This document shows, piece after piece, positions 43,306-51,882 of a DNA stretch of 64,000 nucleotides. A program made the translations under genes and the position numbers. The number at the start of each line of letters is the position of its first letter. Position 1 is the first letter of the stretch. The notes below the pieces were generated by a model. It had not been told where the DNA came from, searched no databases, and was given only the letters and a program-made list of their open reading frames with translations. This DNA is from Lutibacter oricola (GTDB lineage Bacteria; Bacteroidota; Bacteroidia; Flavobacteriales; Flavobacteriaceae): positions 1 through 64,000 of the forward strand of contig NZ_FNNJ01000011.1 in NCBI RefSeq assembly GCF_900106565.1, read 5' to 3'.

Positions 43306-45507
43306 ATGATTAAAATGAAATATAAATTTTTTGCATTTTTAGTTGTTTGCGTTGCAAGTAGCTTTAATTTAAAAGCACAGGAAGTAGATTTTTCTTTTCA
43401 AGATTCATCTCTTTCAATTGATAAGCGAGTGGATATTTTAGTGTCTCAAATGACATTAGAAGAAAAAGTTGGGCAATTAGTAAATACAGCTCCAGCAATT
43501 GATCGTTTAAAAGTTCCAGATTATGATTGGTGGAATGAAGCCCTTCACGGAATTGCTCGTAACGGAAAAGCAACCATTTTTCCTCAAGGAATTGGTTTAG
43601 GAGCAACTTTTGATCCAGTTTTAGCTAAAAAAGTAGCTTCTGCAATATCTGATGAAGCAAGAGCTAAATACAAGGTTTCACAAAGTATGGGGAATCATAG
43701 TAGATATGCTGGATTAACTTTTTGGACTCCAAACGTAAATATTTTTAGAGATCCACGTTGGGGAAGAGGTCAAGAAACTTATGGAGAAGATCCTCTTTTA
43801 ATGTCTAAAATTGGTGTTGCATTTGTAAATGGTTTACAAGGAGATAACGATAAATATTTAAAAACTGCGGCTTGTGCAAAACACTTTGCTGTTCATTCTG
43901 GGCCAGAAAATGTTCGTCATACTTTTAATGCAGAACCTAATAAGCAAGACTTATATGAAACATATTTTCCTGCTTTTGAAGCTTTGGTAAAAGAAGGTAA
44001 AGTTGAAGGTGTTATGGCAGCTTATAATGCAGTATACGGAAAACCAGCAGCAGCAAGTCCTTATTTATTAAAAGAAGTTTTAAGAGATACTTGGGGATTT
44101 GATGGTTATATAACATCAGATTGTGGTGCTGTTGGAGGAATTGCTTATAAAATGAAGTATGTGAAAACTGGTGTTGAAGCTGCAGCTGTAGCTATAAATG
44201 CAGGAACTAATTTAAATTGTGGAAGTACATTTAAACATGTAAAAGAAGCAATGGAAAAAGGCCTTGTAACGGAAGAGTTGATTACTGAAAGAACAAAACA
44301 GTTATTTAAAACTCGTTTTAGATTAGGAATGTTCGATAAAGATGATAACAATCCTTATTTAAATATTGGAAAAGAAGAAATTCATTGCGATGAACATGTA
44401 CAATTAGCGTTAGAAACTGCTGAAAAGTCAATTGTTTTATTAAAAAACAAAAACAACGTATTGCCATTACCAAAAGACATTAAAGTTCCTTATGTAACTG
44501 GGCCTTTTGCTAATTCTGGAGATATGTTAATGGGTAGCTACTATGGTGTAAGTTCTAATTTAGTTACAATTTTAGAAGGAATTACAGATATTGTTTCACT
44601 TGGAACTTCATTAAATTATAGAAGTGGAGCATTGCCTTTTCATAAAAATATAAACCCTAAAAATTATGCACCAGTTGTTGCTTCAATGTCTGATGTAACA
44701 ATTTGTGTGGTAGGTTTAACAGCTGATAGAGAAGGTGAAGAAGTTGATGCTATTGCCTCACAAGATATTGGTGATAAAGCAGATTTAAAACTACCTGAAA
44801 ATCAAATTAATTATGTAAAGGAAATAGCTGAGCGTAAAAAAGGACCACTTGTATTAGTTGTGGCTAGCGGTAGCCCAATTTCATTAGAAGGAATTGAAGA
44901 AGATTGTGATGCAATTTTACAAATTTGGTATCCAGGTGAACAAGGAGGAAACGCAGTAGCTAGAATTTTATTCGGAGATGTTTCACCTTCAGGGCATTTG
45001 CCAATTACATTTCCTAAAAGCATAGCTCAACTACCTGCTTATGATGATTATTCTATGCAAGGTAGAACTTATAAGTATATGAAAGAAGAGCCAATGTTTC
45101 CATTTGGTTTTGGTTTAACATATTCAAAAACTGAAATTAAAAACCTTACTTTAAATAAAGATAAACTTAAAAGTAAAGATGATTTAAATGTTTCTGTTGA
45201 AGTGAGCAATACTGGTAATTTCGATATTGATGATGTTGTTCAATTGTATATTAGCCCAGTTGAAAATGATGACAATTTACCAAATACTTCATTAAAAGGG
45301 TTTCAACGTATTTCATTAAAAAAAGGGGAATCAAAAACAGTTAACTTCACTATTAAAGCTGAAGAACTTAAAGTTATAAATGTTGCAGGAGAAAAGGTAT
45401 GGAGAAAAGGCGAATATAAAGTTATAGTTGGTAATTCTTCACCTTCAGCATTAAGCGAAAAATTAGGTGCGGCTAAACCGCAATCTTCAATAATTAGATT
45501 GAGATAA
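43306..45507 (+). CDS. GH3 beta-glycosidase
   Basis: A 733-residue secreted enzyme (signal ending LKAQ). The start could be 43306 or 43315; both give a usable signal peptide. The GH3 barrel includes MTLEEKVGQL, the WTPNVNIFRDPRWGRGQETYGEDP segment and nucleophile Asp272 in ITSDCG. The alpha/beta sandwich and a C-terminal FnIII-like domain (about 625-725) follow. This sequence type is common among beta-xylosidases and beta-glucosidases; in this setting a beta-galactoside or beta-xyloside is possible. A perfect bidirectional terminator follows the stop. Confidence 0.9.
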   Translation: MIKMKYKFFAFLVVCVASSFNLKAQEVDFSFQDSSLSIDKRVDILVSQMTLEEKVGQLVNTAPAIDRLKVPDYDWWNEALHGIARNGKATIFPQGIGLGATFDPVLAKKVASAISDEARAKYKVSQSMGNHSRYAGLTFWTPNVNIFRDPRWGRGQETYGEDPLLMSKIGVAFVNGLQGDNDKYLKTAACAKHFAVHSGPENVRHTFNAEPNKQDLYETYFPAFEALVKEGKVEGVMAAYNAVYGKPAAASPYLLKEVLRDTWGFDGYITSDCGAVGGIAYKMKYVKTGVEAAAVAINAGTNLNCGSTFKHVKEAMEKGLVTEELITERTKQLFKTRFRLGMFDKDDNNPYLNIGKEEIHCDEHVQLALETAEKSIVLLKNKNNVLPLPKDIKVPYVTGPFANSGDMLMGSYYGVSSNLVTILEGITDIVSLGTSLNYRSGALPFHKNINPKNYAPVVASMSDVTICVVGLTADREGEEVDAIASQDIGDKADLKLPENQINYVKEIAERKKGPLVLVVASGSPISLEGIEEDCDAILQIWYPGEQGGNAVARILFGDVSPSGHLPITFPKSIAQLPAYDDYSMQGRTYKYMKEEPMFPFGFGLTYSKTEIKNLTLNKDKLKSKDDLNVSVEVSNTGNFDIDDVVQLYISPVENDDNLPNTSLKGFQRISLKKGESKTVNFTIKAEELKVINVAGEKVWRKGEYKVIVGNSSPSALSEKLGAAKPQSSIIRLR

Positions 45508-45525
45508 ATTATAAAAAGTTTTAAT

Positions 45526-45563
45526 AAAAAAAGCTCCTTTTAAATTTAAAAGGAGCTTTTTTT
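45526..45563. terminator. Bidirectional terminator, perfect 38-base palindrome
   Basis: Positions 45526-45544 and 45545-45563 are exact reverse complements, with a core of AGCTCCTTTTAAA and its mirror and no unpaired loop. Seven A and seven T flank it, so it works for both the GH3 gene (+) and the small gene at 45581-45940 (-), which converge here. Confidence 0.93.
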
Positions 45564-45580
45564 ATGGAGTTTTATTAAAC

Positions 45581-45940
45581 TTACTTTTTAAGAATTTTTT
45601 TACCTTTTTGTCTTGCAACATTTTGAGCCTTTGTTAAAATTTCTTGTTTTAGTTTAATACTAAATGTTCTATAAAGTTCTTTAATTTGGGCTTGTTTCTC
45701 AGTTTTATCAGTAACTGTTTTTTTAACTTCTTTAATTGCTTTTAGATTTTTTACAAATGCAGCCGTAAATTCCTTTTCTTGTTTTTTTGATAATGCCACA
45801 GATGCATCACCAGTAACTATTTCTTTTTTTAGTTTTTCTAATCCTTTAGCAGCTGCCATTGCAGATTTATCTTGAGCAACTGTTGAAAATGAAATTGTAA
45901 CTACAAAAAGTAACGATACTAATAATTTAATGTGTTTCAT
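45581..45940 (-). CDS. Small Lys-rich secreted helical protein
   Basis: A 119-residue protein with a signal peptide ending TVAQ. The mature part is about 97 residues, very rich in Lys, and predicted helical with heptad-like stretches (KKQEKEFTAAFVKNLKAIKEVKK). The pattern faintly recalls Spy-like periplasmic helical proteins of flavobacteria, but I do not recognise the family. It stands alone on the minus strand between the GH3 terminator and the divergent sulfatase operon at 46181. The shared 240-base upstream gap contains an inverted pair of AAAATCATATGTAC motifs, so it may be co-regulated with the sulfatases. Confidence 0.75.
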   Translation of the reverse strand: MKHIKLLVSLLFVVTISFSTVAQDKSAMAAAKGLEKLKKEIVTGDASVALSKKQEKEFTAAFVKNLKAIKEVKKTVTDKTEKQAQIKELYRTFSIKLKQEILTKAQNVARQKGKKILKK

Positions 45941-45993
45941 AATAATATTTAGTTTTAGACTACAAATTTGAGAATAAAGTTATTATTGTGCTT

Positions 45994-46073
45994 GTACATA
46001 TGATTTTAAGATTAGTACATATTACTTTTTAATTATAATTGTAGGACTTGTAAACTGAAAAAATCATATGTAC
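45994..46073. promoter_or_regulatory. Inverted pair of AAAATCATATGTAC motifs
   Basis: GTACATATGATTTT (45994-46007) and its exact reverse complement AAAATCATATGTAC (46060-46073) lie 52 bases apart. They sit in the 240-base gap between the divergent small gene and the sulfatase at 46181. A 13/14 match is found at 51786-51799 upstream of another sulfatase operon. Two inverted copies between divergent genes suggest a regulator-binding site. Confidence 0.6.
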
Positions 46074-46138
46074 TAGTAATTTTTTGAAATGTAGTATTAT
46101 AAGGAAGCTTAAAAGAGGTAATTGCGTTGATAAAATTA

Positions 46139-46146
46139 TAAATTTG
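46139..46146 (+). promoter_or_regulatory. Possible -7 box for the sulfatase operon at 46181
   Basis: TAAATTTG fits TAnnTTTG and lies 34 bases before the ATG. Two TTG triplets are upstream but too close for a standard -33 element. Confidence 0.4.
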
Positions 46147-46180
46147 ATTTAGTTCTAAATGAATCAATACATAAGTAAAA

Positions 46181-47803
46181 ATGAAATTAAATAAATTTAT
46201 AGTTTCAATAGTTATTATCATATTGGCTGGTAATATTTATGCTCAAAAGCAAAACAAGCAAAAGCCAAATATAGTAGTAGTTTTTGCTGATGATATTAGT
46301 GCTAGAGAATTTCCAATTTATAATTCAACAGTTTGGAATGCAGATTTTAAAGGAGAATCTACAGATTTGAAAATGAGGGCTAAGACCCCAGTTTTAAGTC
46401 GTTTGGCAGAAGAAGGTGTATTTATAAAAACTGCTTGGGCTGCAACAATTTGTTCGCCTAGTAGAGCAATGATGATGACTGGTCGTTATGCAGATAAGCA
46501 TAAGTGGTGGCATAATGGAGATTTGGGAATGTCTATAAGTAAAGAAGGAAAAAGAAGACCATGGCCTTTGTATGAAAGTTCAACTTTAATTGGGCATATT
46601 GCTCAAAAAGCTGGTTACGCTACTATGTGGTCTGGTAAAACACAAATGAAAGGATCAGATTTATTAAAATTTGGTTTTGATGAAGGTGTATTTACACCTG
46701 GAGAACAAGGTGCTCCAAACAACCCAATGACAGATTTTAAAATTATTCCAAAAAAATTAGGTGGAAAGAAGGTTTATATAAATGCAGATACCGGAAAAGA
46801 AATGAATACCTATCAACAGTATGGTTGGTATTGGCAGCCACATGTGCGTTTAATGAACCATCCAAGTTCTAATAAAAAATTAGATTGGTGGCCAAATACA
46901 AAAGAGTCTAAAGAAAAGTATGGTTTAAATACTTTTGGGCCTGATGTAGAATTGGAATTAATTTTCGATTTTATGGAGCGTAAACAAAAAGAAAAGAAAC
47001 CATTTTTTGTATATCATACAACGCATTTAGGTCACGGTTCTGTAGATTTCTTCAATCAGCATCCAGATAATAATTACCCACAAACACCAAAAATAAAATG
47101 GACTGGTAATGAGTATATTAGATTTGAACCAAATGTAACTGGTGATAAAGGAGTTTATAATACGCATAATTCATTGTCTGAACCTGGAATTAGAAATCAT
47201 GTAAACTATTTAGATTACCAAGCCTGGTTGTATATAAACAAGTTTAAAGAAATGGGTATTGAGAATAATACTATTTTTATTTTCTGTGCAGATAATGGAA
47301 CTCATTATTATGGAAAAGGAAGTCCGGTAAGCCAAAAAGGGACACATGTACCATTTATAGTGTATGCTCCTGGAATGCATTTAACAAAAAAAGGAGAACA
47401 AGATATTTTAGTAAATATAGCCGATGTTATGCCAACTATAGCAGATATTGTTGGAGTGAAAATAGAAAAAAATTATGAGGTTGATGGTGTAAGTTTATGG
47501 CCGTATTTAACAACTTCAACTAAAAAACATAGAGAGTGGATTTATTCTTATAAAAAAGGAATGCAGTTAATTAGAGGTTTCAATGTAATGAAAGATGGAG
47601 AAGGTACTTGGTACAATGTAGCTGAAGATGCTGATGATTTAGTAAGCTTCCCAAAAATAAAAGATTGGTCTAAAATGTCTAAAGTACATTTAGATGAAAG
47701 AGATCAATTAAACACAATTTTACCAAAATATAATTTGCATGCTACTGCCCACGATGCACCAGGCTATATTGATAAAAAGAAGCTAAAAAAAAATAAAAAA
47801 TAA
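46181..47803 (+). CDS. S1 family sulfatase (CSPSR), DDISARE type
   Basis: A 540-residue secreted sulfatase (signal ending IYAQ). The metal motif reads FADDISAREFPIYNS where most sulfatases have DDQ or DDH followed by a Gly-rich turn. Cys91 in CSPSR is the formylglycine site, followed by MMMTGRYADKHKWWHNGD. The second metal site reads FCADNGTH near residue 369. The C-terminus is very Lys-rich. The gene at 53736 encodes a close paralogue, so two enzymes of one subfamily serve this locus. It starts the sulfatase-sulfatase-GH3 unit that runs to 51662. Confidence 0.92.
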   Translation: MKLNKFIVSIVIIILAGNIYAQKQNKQKPNIVVVFADDISAREFPIYNSTVWNADFKGESTDLKMRAKTPVLSRLAEEGVFIKTAWAATICSPSRAMMMTGRYADKHKWWHNGDLGMSISKEGKRRPWPLYESSTLIGHIAQKAGYATMWSGKTQMKGSDLLKFGFDEGVFTPGEQGAPNNPMTDFKIIPKKLGGKKVYINADTGKEMNTYQQYGWYWQPHVRLMNHPSSNKKLDWWPNTKESKEKYGLNTFGPDVELELIFDFMERKQKEKKPFFVYHTTHLGHGSVDFFNQHPDNNYPQTPKIKWTGNEYIRFEPNVTGDKGVYNTHNSLSEPGIRNHVNYLDYQAWLYINKFKEMGIENNTIFIFCADNGTHYYGKGSPVSQKGTHVPFIVYAPGMHLTKKGEQDILVNIADVMPTIADIVGVKIEKNYEVDGVSLWPYLTTSTKKHREWIYSYKKGMQLIRGFNVMKDGEGTWYNVAEDADDLVSFPKIKDWSKMSKVHLDERDQLNTILPKYNLHATAHDAPGYIDKKKLKKNKK

Positions 47804-47827
47804 TAATTTAGAAAAGTATAAAGAATC

Positions 47828-49393
47828 ATGAAAAGTAATTTCATAAAAAAAATTGTAGTACTAACTATTGGAATTCTTACCGTAGTACCAAATTTTGCTC
47901 AAAGTAAAAGAAAGAAAAAAGGGAAAAAGCCAAATGTTTTGGTAATTTATACGGATGATCATAGATTTACAGGTGTGCACGCTTTAGGTGGTATGGCTGT
48001 AAAAACACCAAATATGGATGCATTGGCACACGATGGTATTTCATTTACAAATGCATATCTAATGGGTTCTTTTTCTGGTGCTACTTGTGTACCTAGTAGA
48101 GCAATGTTACATACAGGTAGACAATTATTTAGTTTAAAAGAACAAGGCCGCCATATTCCAACTACAGATACTACTATGGGTGAAGCTTTTCAACAAGCAG
48201 GTTATAACTCACATATTGTTGGTAAATGGCATCAAGGAAATCCTTCACTAAACCGTTCATTTGATACAGGTGATAATATTATGGGGCGAAGCGCTTACCT
48301 AACCGATCATTTTAGAATGCCTTATTGGGATTTCAATAAAAATAGTAATTATACAAGAGATGAGGCATTTTTATTAATTTATGATAAAGATGGAAATAGA
48401 AAAAGAAGAGGTTTAACCAAAGATGATAAACGCGGACCAACAGCAACAGAAGCTTTTGGGCCTCATACTTCTGAAGTTTTTGCAGAAAAAGCTTCAAAAT
48501 ACATTCAGCAAGCAGATAAGAAAAAACCATTTTTTATGTATCTAGCTTTTCACGCACCACACGATCCTCGTCAAGCTCCAAAGGAATATATAGATATGTA
48601 TCCTGTAAAAGATATTAATTTACCACCATCGTATTTGGAACAACATCCATTTGATAATGGAGATATGGTGTTAAGAGATGAGGCTTTAGCTGCTTGGCCA
48701 AGAACCTTAAATGTTGCAAAAGAACAATTGGCAAGCTATTATGCAATTATTACACATTTAGATGCCCAAATTGGAAAAGTAATTAAAACCTTAAAAGAAA
48801 CTGGTGTTTACGAAAATACAATTATTGTATTGGCAGGTGATAGTGGTTTGGCAGTTGGAAACCACGGTCTAATGGGTAAGCAAAGCGTTTATAATGAAGA
48901 TGGAATTCACGTGCCTTTTATTATTTCAGGAAATTTAGTTGAAGATAAAGGTAGAAGAATTGATGCGTTAACGTACATACACGATATTTTTCCAACAGTT
49001 TGTGATTTAGCTAAAATAGAAAAACCAACTTCAATTGAAGGGAAAAGTTTGTTGCCTATAATTAATAATGAAATTAAGCAAGTTCGAAATTCTATGTATT
49101 TTGCTTATAAACAATTTCAAAGAGCTTATAGAAAAGGCGATTTTAAATTAATTGAATATGTAAGAGCAGATGGAAAACATCGTAAAACTGGTGAGTTTGT
49201 TGCAGGTTCTAGAGTAACACAACTATTTAATATTGTTAAAGATCCTTGGGAAACTACAGATCTTTCATTTTTTCCGGAGTACAAAGAAAAAGTTGCTGAA
49301 ATGCGAAAAGAAATGAAAGAAAATGCGATTAAATTAGGCGATGATAAGGATAAAATCGATGCGGTAGATTTCGATTTTTGGGATTATTATTAG
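47828..49393 (+). CDS. S1 family sulfatase (CVPSR)
   Basis: A 521-residue secreted sulfatase (signal ending NFAQ) with the basic run KRKKKGKK directly after the cleavage site. IYTDDHRFTGVHALGG supplies the first metal ligands, Cys87 in CVPSR is the formylglycine site, GKWHQGN is near 136 and LAGDSGLAVGNHG near 337. HAPHDPRQAP near 240 resembles the HVPRQT region of the sulfatase at 8944. It lies 24 bases after the preceding sulfatase. The substrate position is unknown. Confidence 0.92.
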   Translation: MKSNFIKKIVVLTIGILTVVPNFAQSKRKKKGKKPNVLVIYTDDHRFTGVHALGGMAVKTPNMDALAHDGISFTNAYLMGSFSGATCVPSRAMLHTGRQLFSLKEQGRHIPTTDTTMGEAFQQAGYNSHIVGKWHQGNPSLNRSFDTGDNIMGRSAYLTDHFRMPYWDFNKNSNYTRDEAFLLIYDKDGNRKRRGLTKDDKRGPTATEAFGPHTSEVFAEKASKYIQQADKKKPFFMYLAFHAPHDPRQAPKEYIDMYPVKDINLPPSYLEQHPFDNGDMVLRDEALAAWPRTLNVAKEQLASYYAIITHLDAQIGKVIKTLKETGVYENTIIVLAGDSGLAVGNHGLMGKQSVYNEDGIHVPFIISGNLVEDKGRRIDALTYIHDIFPTVCDLAKIEKPTSIEGKSLLPIINNEIKQVRNSMYFAYKQFQRAYRKGDFKLIEYVRADGKHRKTGEFVAGSRVTQLFNIVKDPWETTDLSFFPEYKEKVAEMRKEMKENAIKLGDDKDKIDAVDFDFWDYY

Positions 49394-49424
49394 TAAATTT
49401 ATCACACTTGAATAAAATTAAAAA

Positions 49425-51662
49425 ATGACATATATATTTAAAAAAAGCTATCAATTATTATTGGTGGCTTTTGTTTTGTTAGTAGCGTGTAATCAAAAAG
49501 ATAATAAACCAAAAAACACAAAGGTTGATTCTTTGATTAGCAAAATGACTCTCGAAGAAAAAGTTGGGCAAATGACTCAAATTACGCTGAGTGTATTTTA
49601 TAAAAAAGGAGTTCTTCAAGAAGAAAAACTAAAAGAATATATAGTTAAAAATGGAGTAGGTTCTTTATTAAATGTAGATGGTTCAGTTCCTTTTTCTGTT
49701 GAAGAATGGCACGAGTTAATTACTAAAATTCAAGATTACGCTAAAGAAAGTAGGTTACAAATACCTGTTTTATATGGAATTGATGCCATTCACGGTGCAA
49801 CATATACTGAAGGAGCCACCTTGTTTCCTCACAATATTGGATTGGCAGCTTCTCGAAATCCTAAATTAGCTTTTGAAATTGCTGAAATTACAGCTAAAGA
49901 AGTGAGGGCAAGTGGTATTCGTTGGAATTTTGATCCAGTTTTAGGTGTTGGAAAACAACCATTATGGCCTCGTTTTGAAGAAACTTTTGGAGAAGATGTG
50001 TTACTAGTTTCAGAATTTGGAACACAAGTAATTAAAGGTTATGAAAAAGACAATTTAAAAAGCAATACAAATGTAGCATCTTGTATGAAACATTTTTTAG
50101 GTTATACAGTTCCGCAATCTGGAAAAGATAGAACACCTGCATATATTCCCGATATTGTATTAAGAGAAACGTTTATGCCGCCATTTAAAAAGGCTGTTGA
50201 AACAGGTTCTCCAACTATTATGATTAATTCAGGGTCAATAAATGGAATTCCAGTGCATATAAATAAGTATTTATTAACCGATTTGTTGAAAAACGAGTGG
50301 GGTTTTAAAGGATTCGTGGTTACCGATTGGGAAGATATTATGTATTTACACAAAGAACATAAAGTAGCTAAAAACAACAAAGACGCAGTGAAAATGGCTA
50401 TAAATGCAGGTGTTGATATGAGTATGGTTCCAAATAAGTTAGATTTTTATCACGACTTAATTGAGCTAGTAAATGAAGGAGAGGTTTCAATGGATCGAAT
50501 AGATGATGCAGTAAGGAGAATTTTAAAAGTAAAATTCGATTTAGGGTTATTTGACAATCCGTATCCTGAAAAAGAAGCAGTTGCTAATTTTGGCTTGGCT
50601 TCATATAAAGAAACAGCCTTAAAAACTGCTGAACAAAGTATGACTTTGTTGAAAAACAAATCAATAAATAATAAACCAATTTTGCCGTTAAGTAAAAATT
50701 CAAAAGTGTTAATTGCTGGGCCTGCAGCAAATTCTTTAGCTACATTACACGGTAGTTGGTCGTATACTTGGCAAGGCGATAGAGAACATTTATATGCTGA
50801 ATCTACTTTAACAATTAAAGAAGCTATAGAAATCAAAATAGGAAAAGAAAATGTTACGTGTGTTGCGCCAAATAAATTTCAAAAAATAACTACTTCAGAA
50901 ATAAAAAGTGTAACTCAAAAAGCTAAAAATGTAGATTGTATTATTTTGTGTTTGGGTGAAATAAGCTATGCGGAAACTAAAGGAAATATAGATGATTTAG
51001 AACTGTCTAAAGATCAAATTACACTAGCAAAGGCTGCAATTGCAACAAATAAACCTGTAATTTTAGTGTTAACCGAAGGAAGACCAAGAATTGTAAATGA
51101 ATTTATTGAAGGAATAGATGGTGTTTTAATGGCATACAGGCCTGGAAGTCAAGGCGCAAATGCAATAACAAATGTGTTATTTGGAGATTATAACCCAAGT
51201 GGGAAATTACCATTTTCATATCCTAAATATTCCGGTAATTTATTAAATTATGATGCTCCGGTTCGTAATATAAAAACCTATAAACCGCAATGGGCTTTTG
51301 GTGAAGGTTTAAGTTATACTTTATTTGAATATGATGAAATTGAATTGAGTTCTAAAACATTGAAAGAGAATGAATCGTTAACTGTAAAAGTAAAAGTCAC
51401 CAATACAGGTAAAGTTGATGGCGATTTGGTTATCGATTTATTTGTAAAAGATTTAGTTGCTTCTGTAATTCCACCAATGAAAAAATTAAGAAAGTTTAAC
51501 CGTATTCATTTAAAAGCTAGAGCCTCAAAAATAGTAGAATTTATATTGAATAAAGATGATTTATCGTTTATAAATGCAAATTTAGAGCGAGTTACAGAAG
51601 ATGGAGAGTTTGAAATTTTAATAGGTGATAAATCAGCAAAATTTATTTTTGTTAAAAATTAA
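49425..51662 (+). CDS. GH3 beta-glycosidase, lipoprotein
   Basis: A 745-residue lipoprotein (signal LVAC). The barrel contains MTLEEKVGQMTQIT, GIDAIHGATYTEGATLFPHNIG and nucleophile Asp301 in VVTDWED. The sandwich domain and a C-terminal FnIII-like domain (about 640-740) are complete. This barrel pattern is typical of beta-glucosidase-like GH3 enzymes. It is clearly distinct from the GH3 at 43306, whose pattern is xylosidase-like. It ends the unit that begins at 46181, with no obvious hairpin terminator in the following 220 bases. Confidence 0.9.
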   Translation: MTYIFKKSYQLLLVAFVLLVACNQKDNKPKNTKVDSLISKMTLEEKVGQMTQITLSVFYKKGVLQEEKLKEYIVKNGVGSLLNVDGSVPFSVEEWHELITKIQDYAKESRLQIPVLYGIDAIHGATYTEGATLFPHNIGLAASRNPKLAFEIAEITAKEVRASGIRWNFDPVLGVGKQPLWPRFEETFGEDVLLVSEFGTQVIKGYEKDNLKSNTNVASCMKHFLGYTVPQSGKDRTPAYIPDIVLRETFMPPFKKAVETGSPTIMINSGSINGIPVHINKYLLTDLLKNEWGFKGFVVTDWEDIMYLHKEHKVAKNNKDAVKMAINAGVDMSMVPNKLDFYHDLIELVNEGEVSMDRIDDAVRRILKVKFDLGLFDNPYPEKEAVANFGLASYKETALKTAEQSMTLLKNKSINNKPILPLSKNSKVLIAGPAANSLATLHGSWSYTWQGDREHLYAESTLTIKEAIEIKIGKENVTCVAPNKFQKITTSEIKSVTQKAKNVDCIILCLGEISYAETKGNIDDLELSKDQITLAKAAIATNKPVILVLTEGRPRIVNEFIEGIDGVLMAYRPGSQGANAITNVLFGDYNPSGKLPFSYPKYSGNLLNYDAPVRNIKTYKPQWAFGEGLSYTLFEYDEIELSSKTLKENESLTVKVKVTNTGKVDGDLVIDLFVKDLVASVIPPMKKLRKFNRIHLKARASKIVEFILNKDDLSFINANLERVTEDGEFEILIGDKSAKFIFVKN

Positions 51663-51785
51663 ATTACTGACAAGTAGTGTTTTATGGAGTGTTGTGTAGA
51701 ATAATGTATATATACTTTTTATATACAACGTACTATTTTTTACTGTAAATATCTCATTTTTTGATTAAACATTTGTGTCGGTTTT

Positions 51786-51799
51786 AAAATCATATGAAC
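51786..51799 (+). promoter_or_regulatory. AAAATCATATGAAC candidate regulatory site
   Basis: This 14-mer differs by one base from AAAATCATATGTAC at 46060-46073 and lies 83 bases before the sulfatase start at 51883. The rest of the 220-base gap (51663-51882) shows nothing else I can name. Confidence 0.5.
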
Positions 51800-51882
51800 T
51801 GAGGTTTACATATTTTATTTTGTTCTTTTGGTATTGTAATTGTAATCTATCTATTAAGGTAATTTTATCAAATCAATATTAA

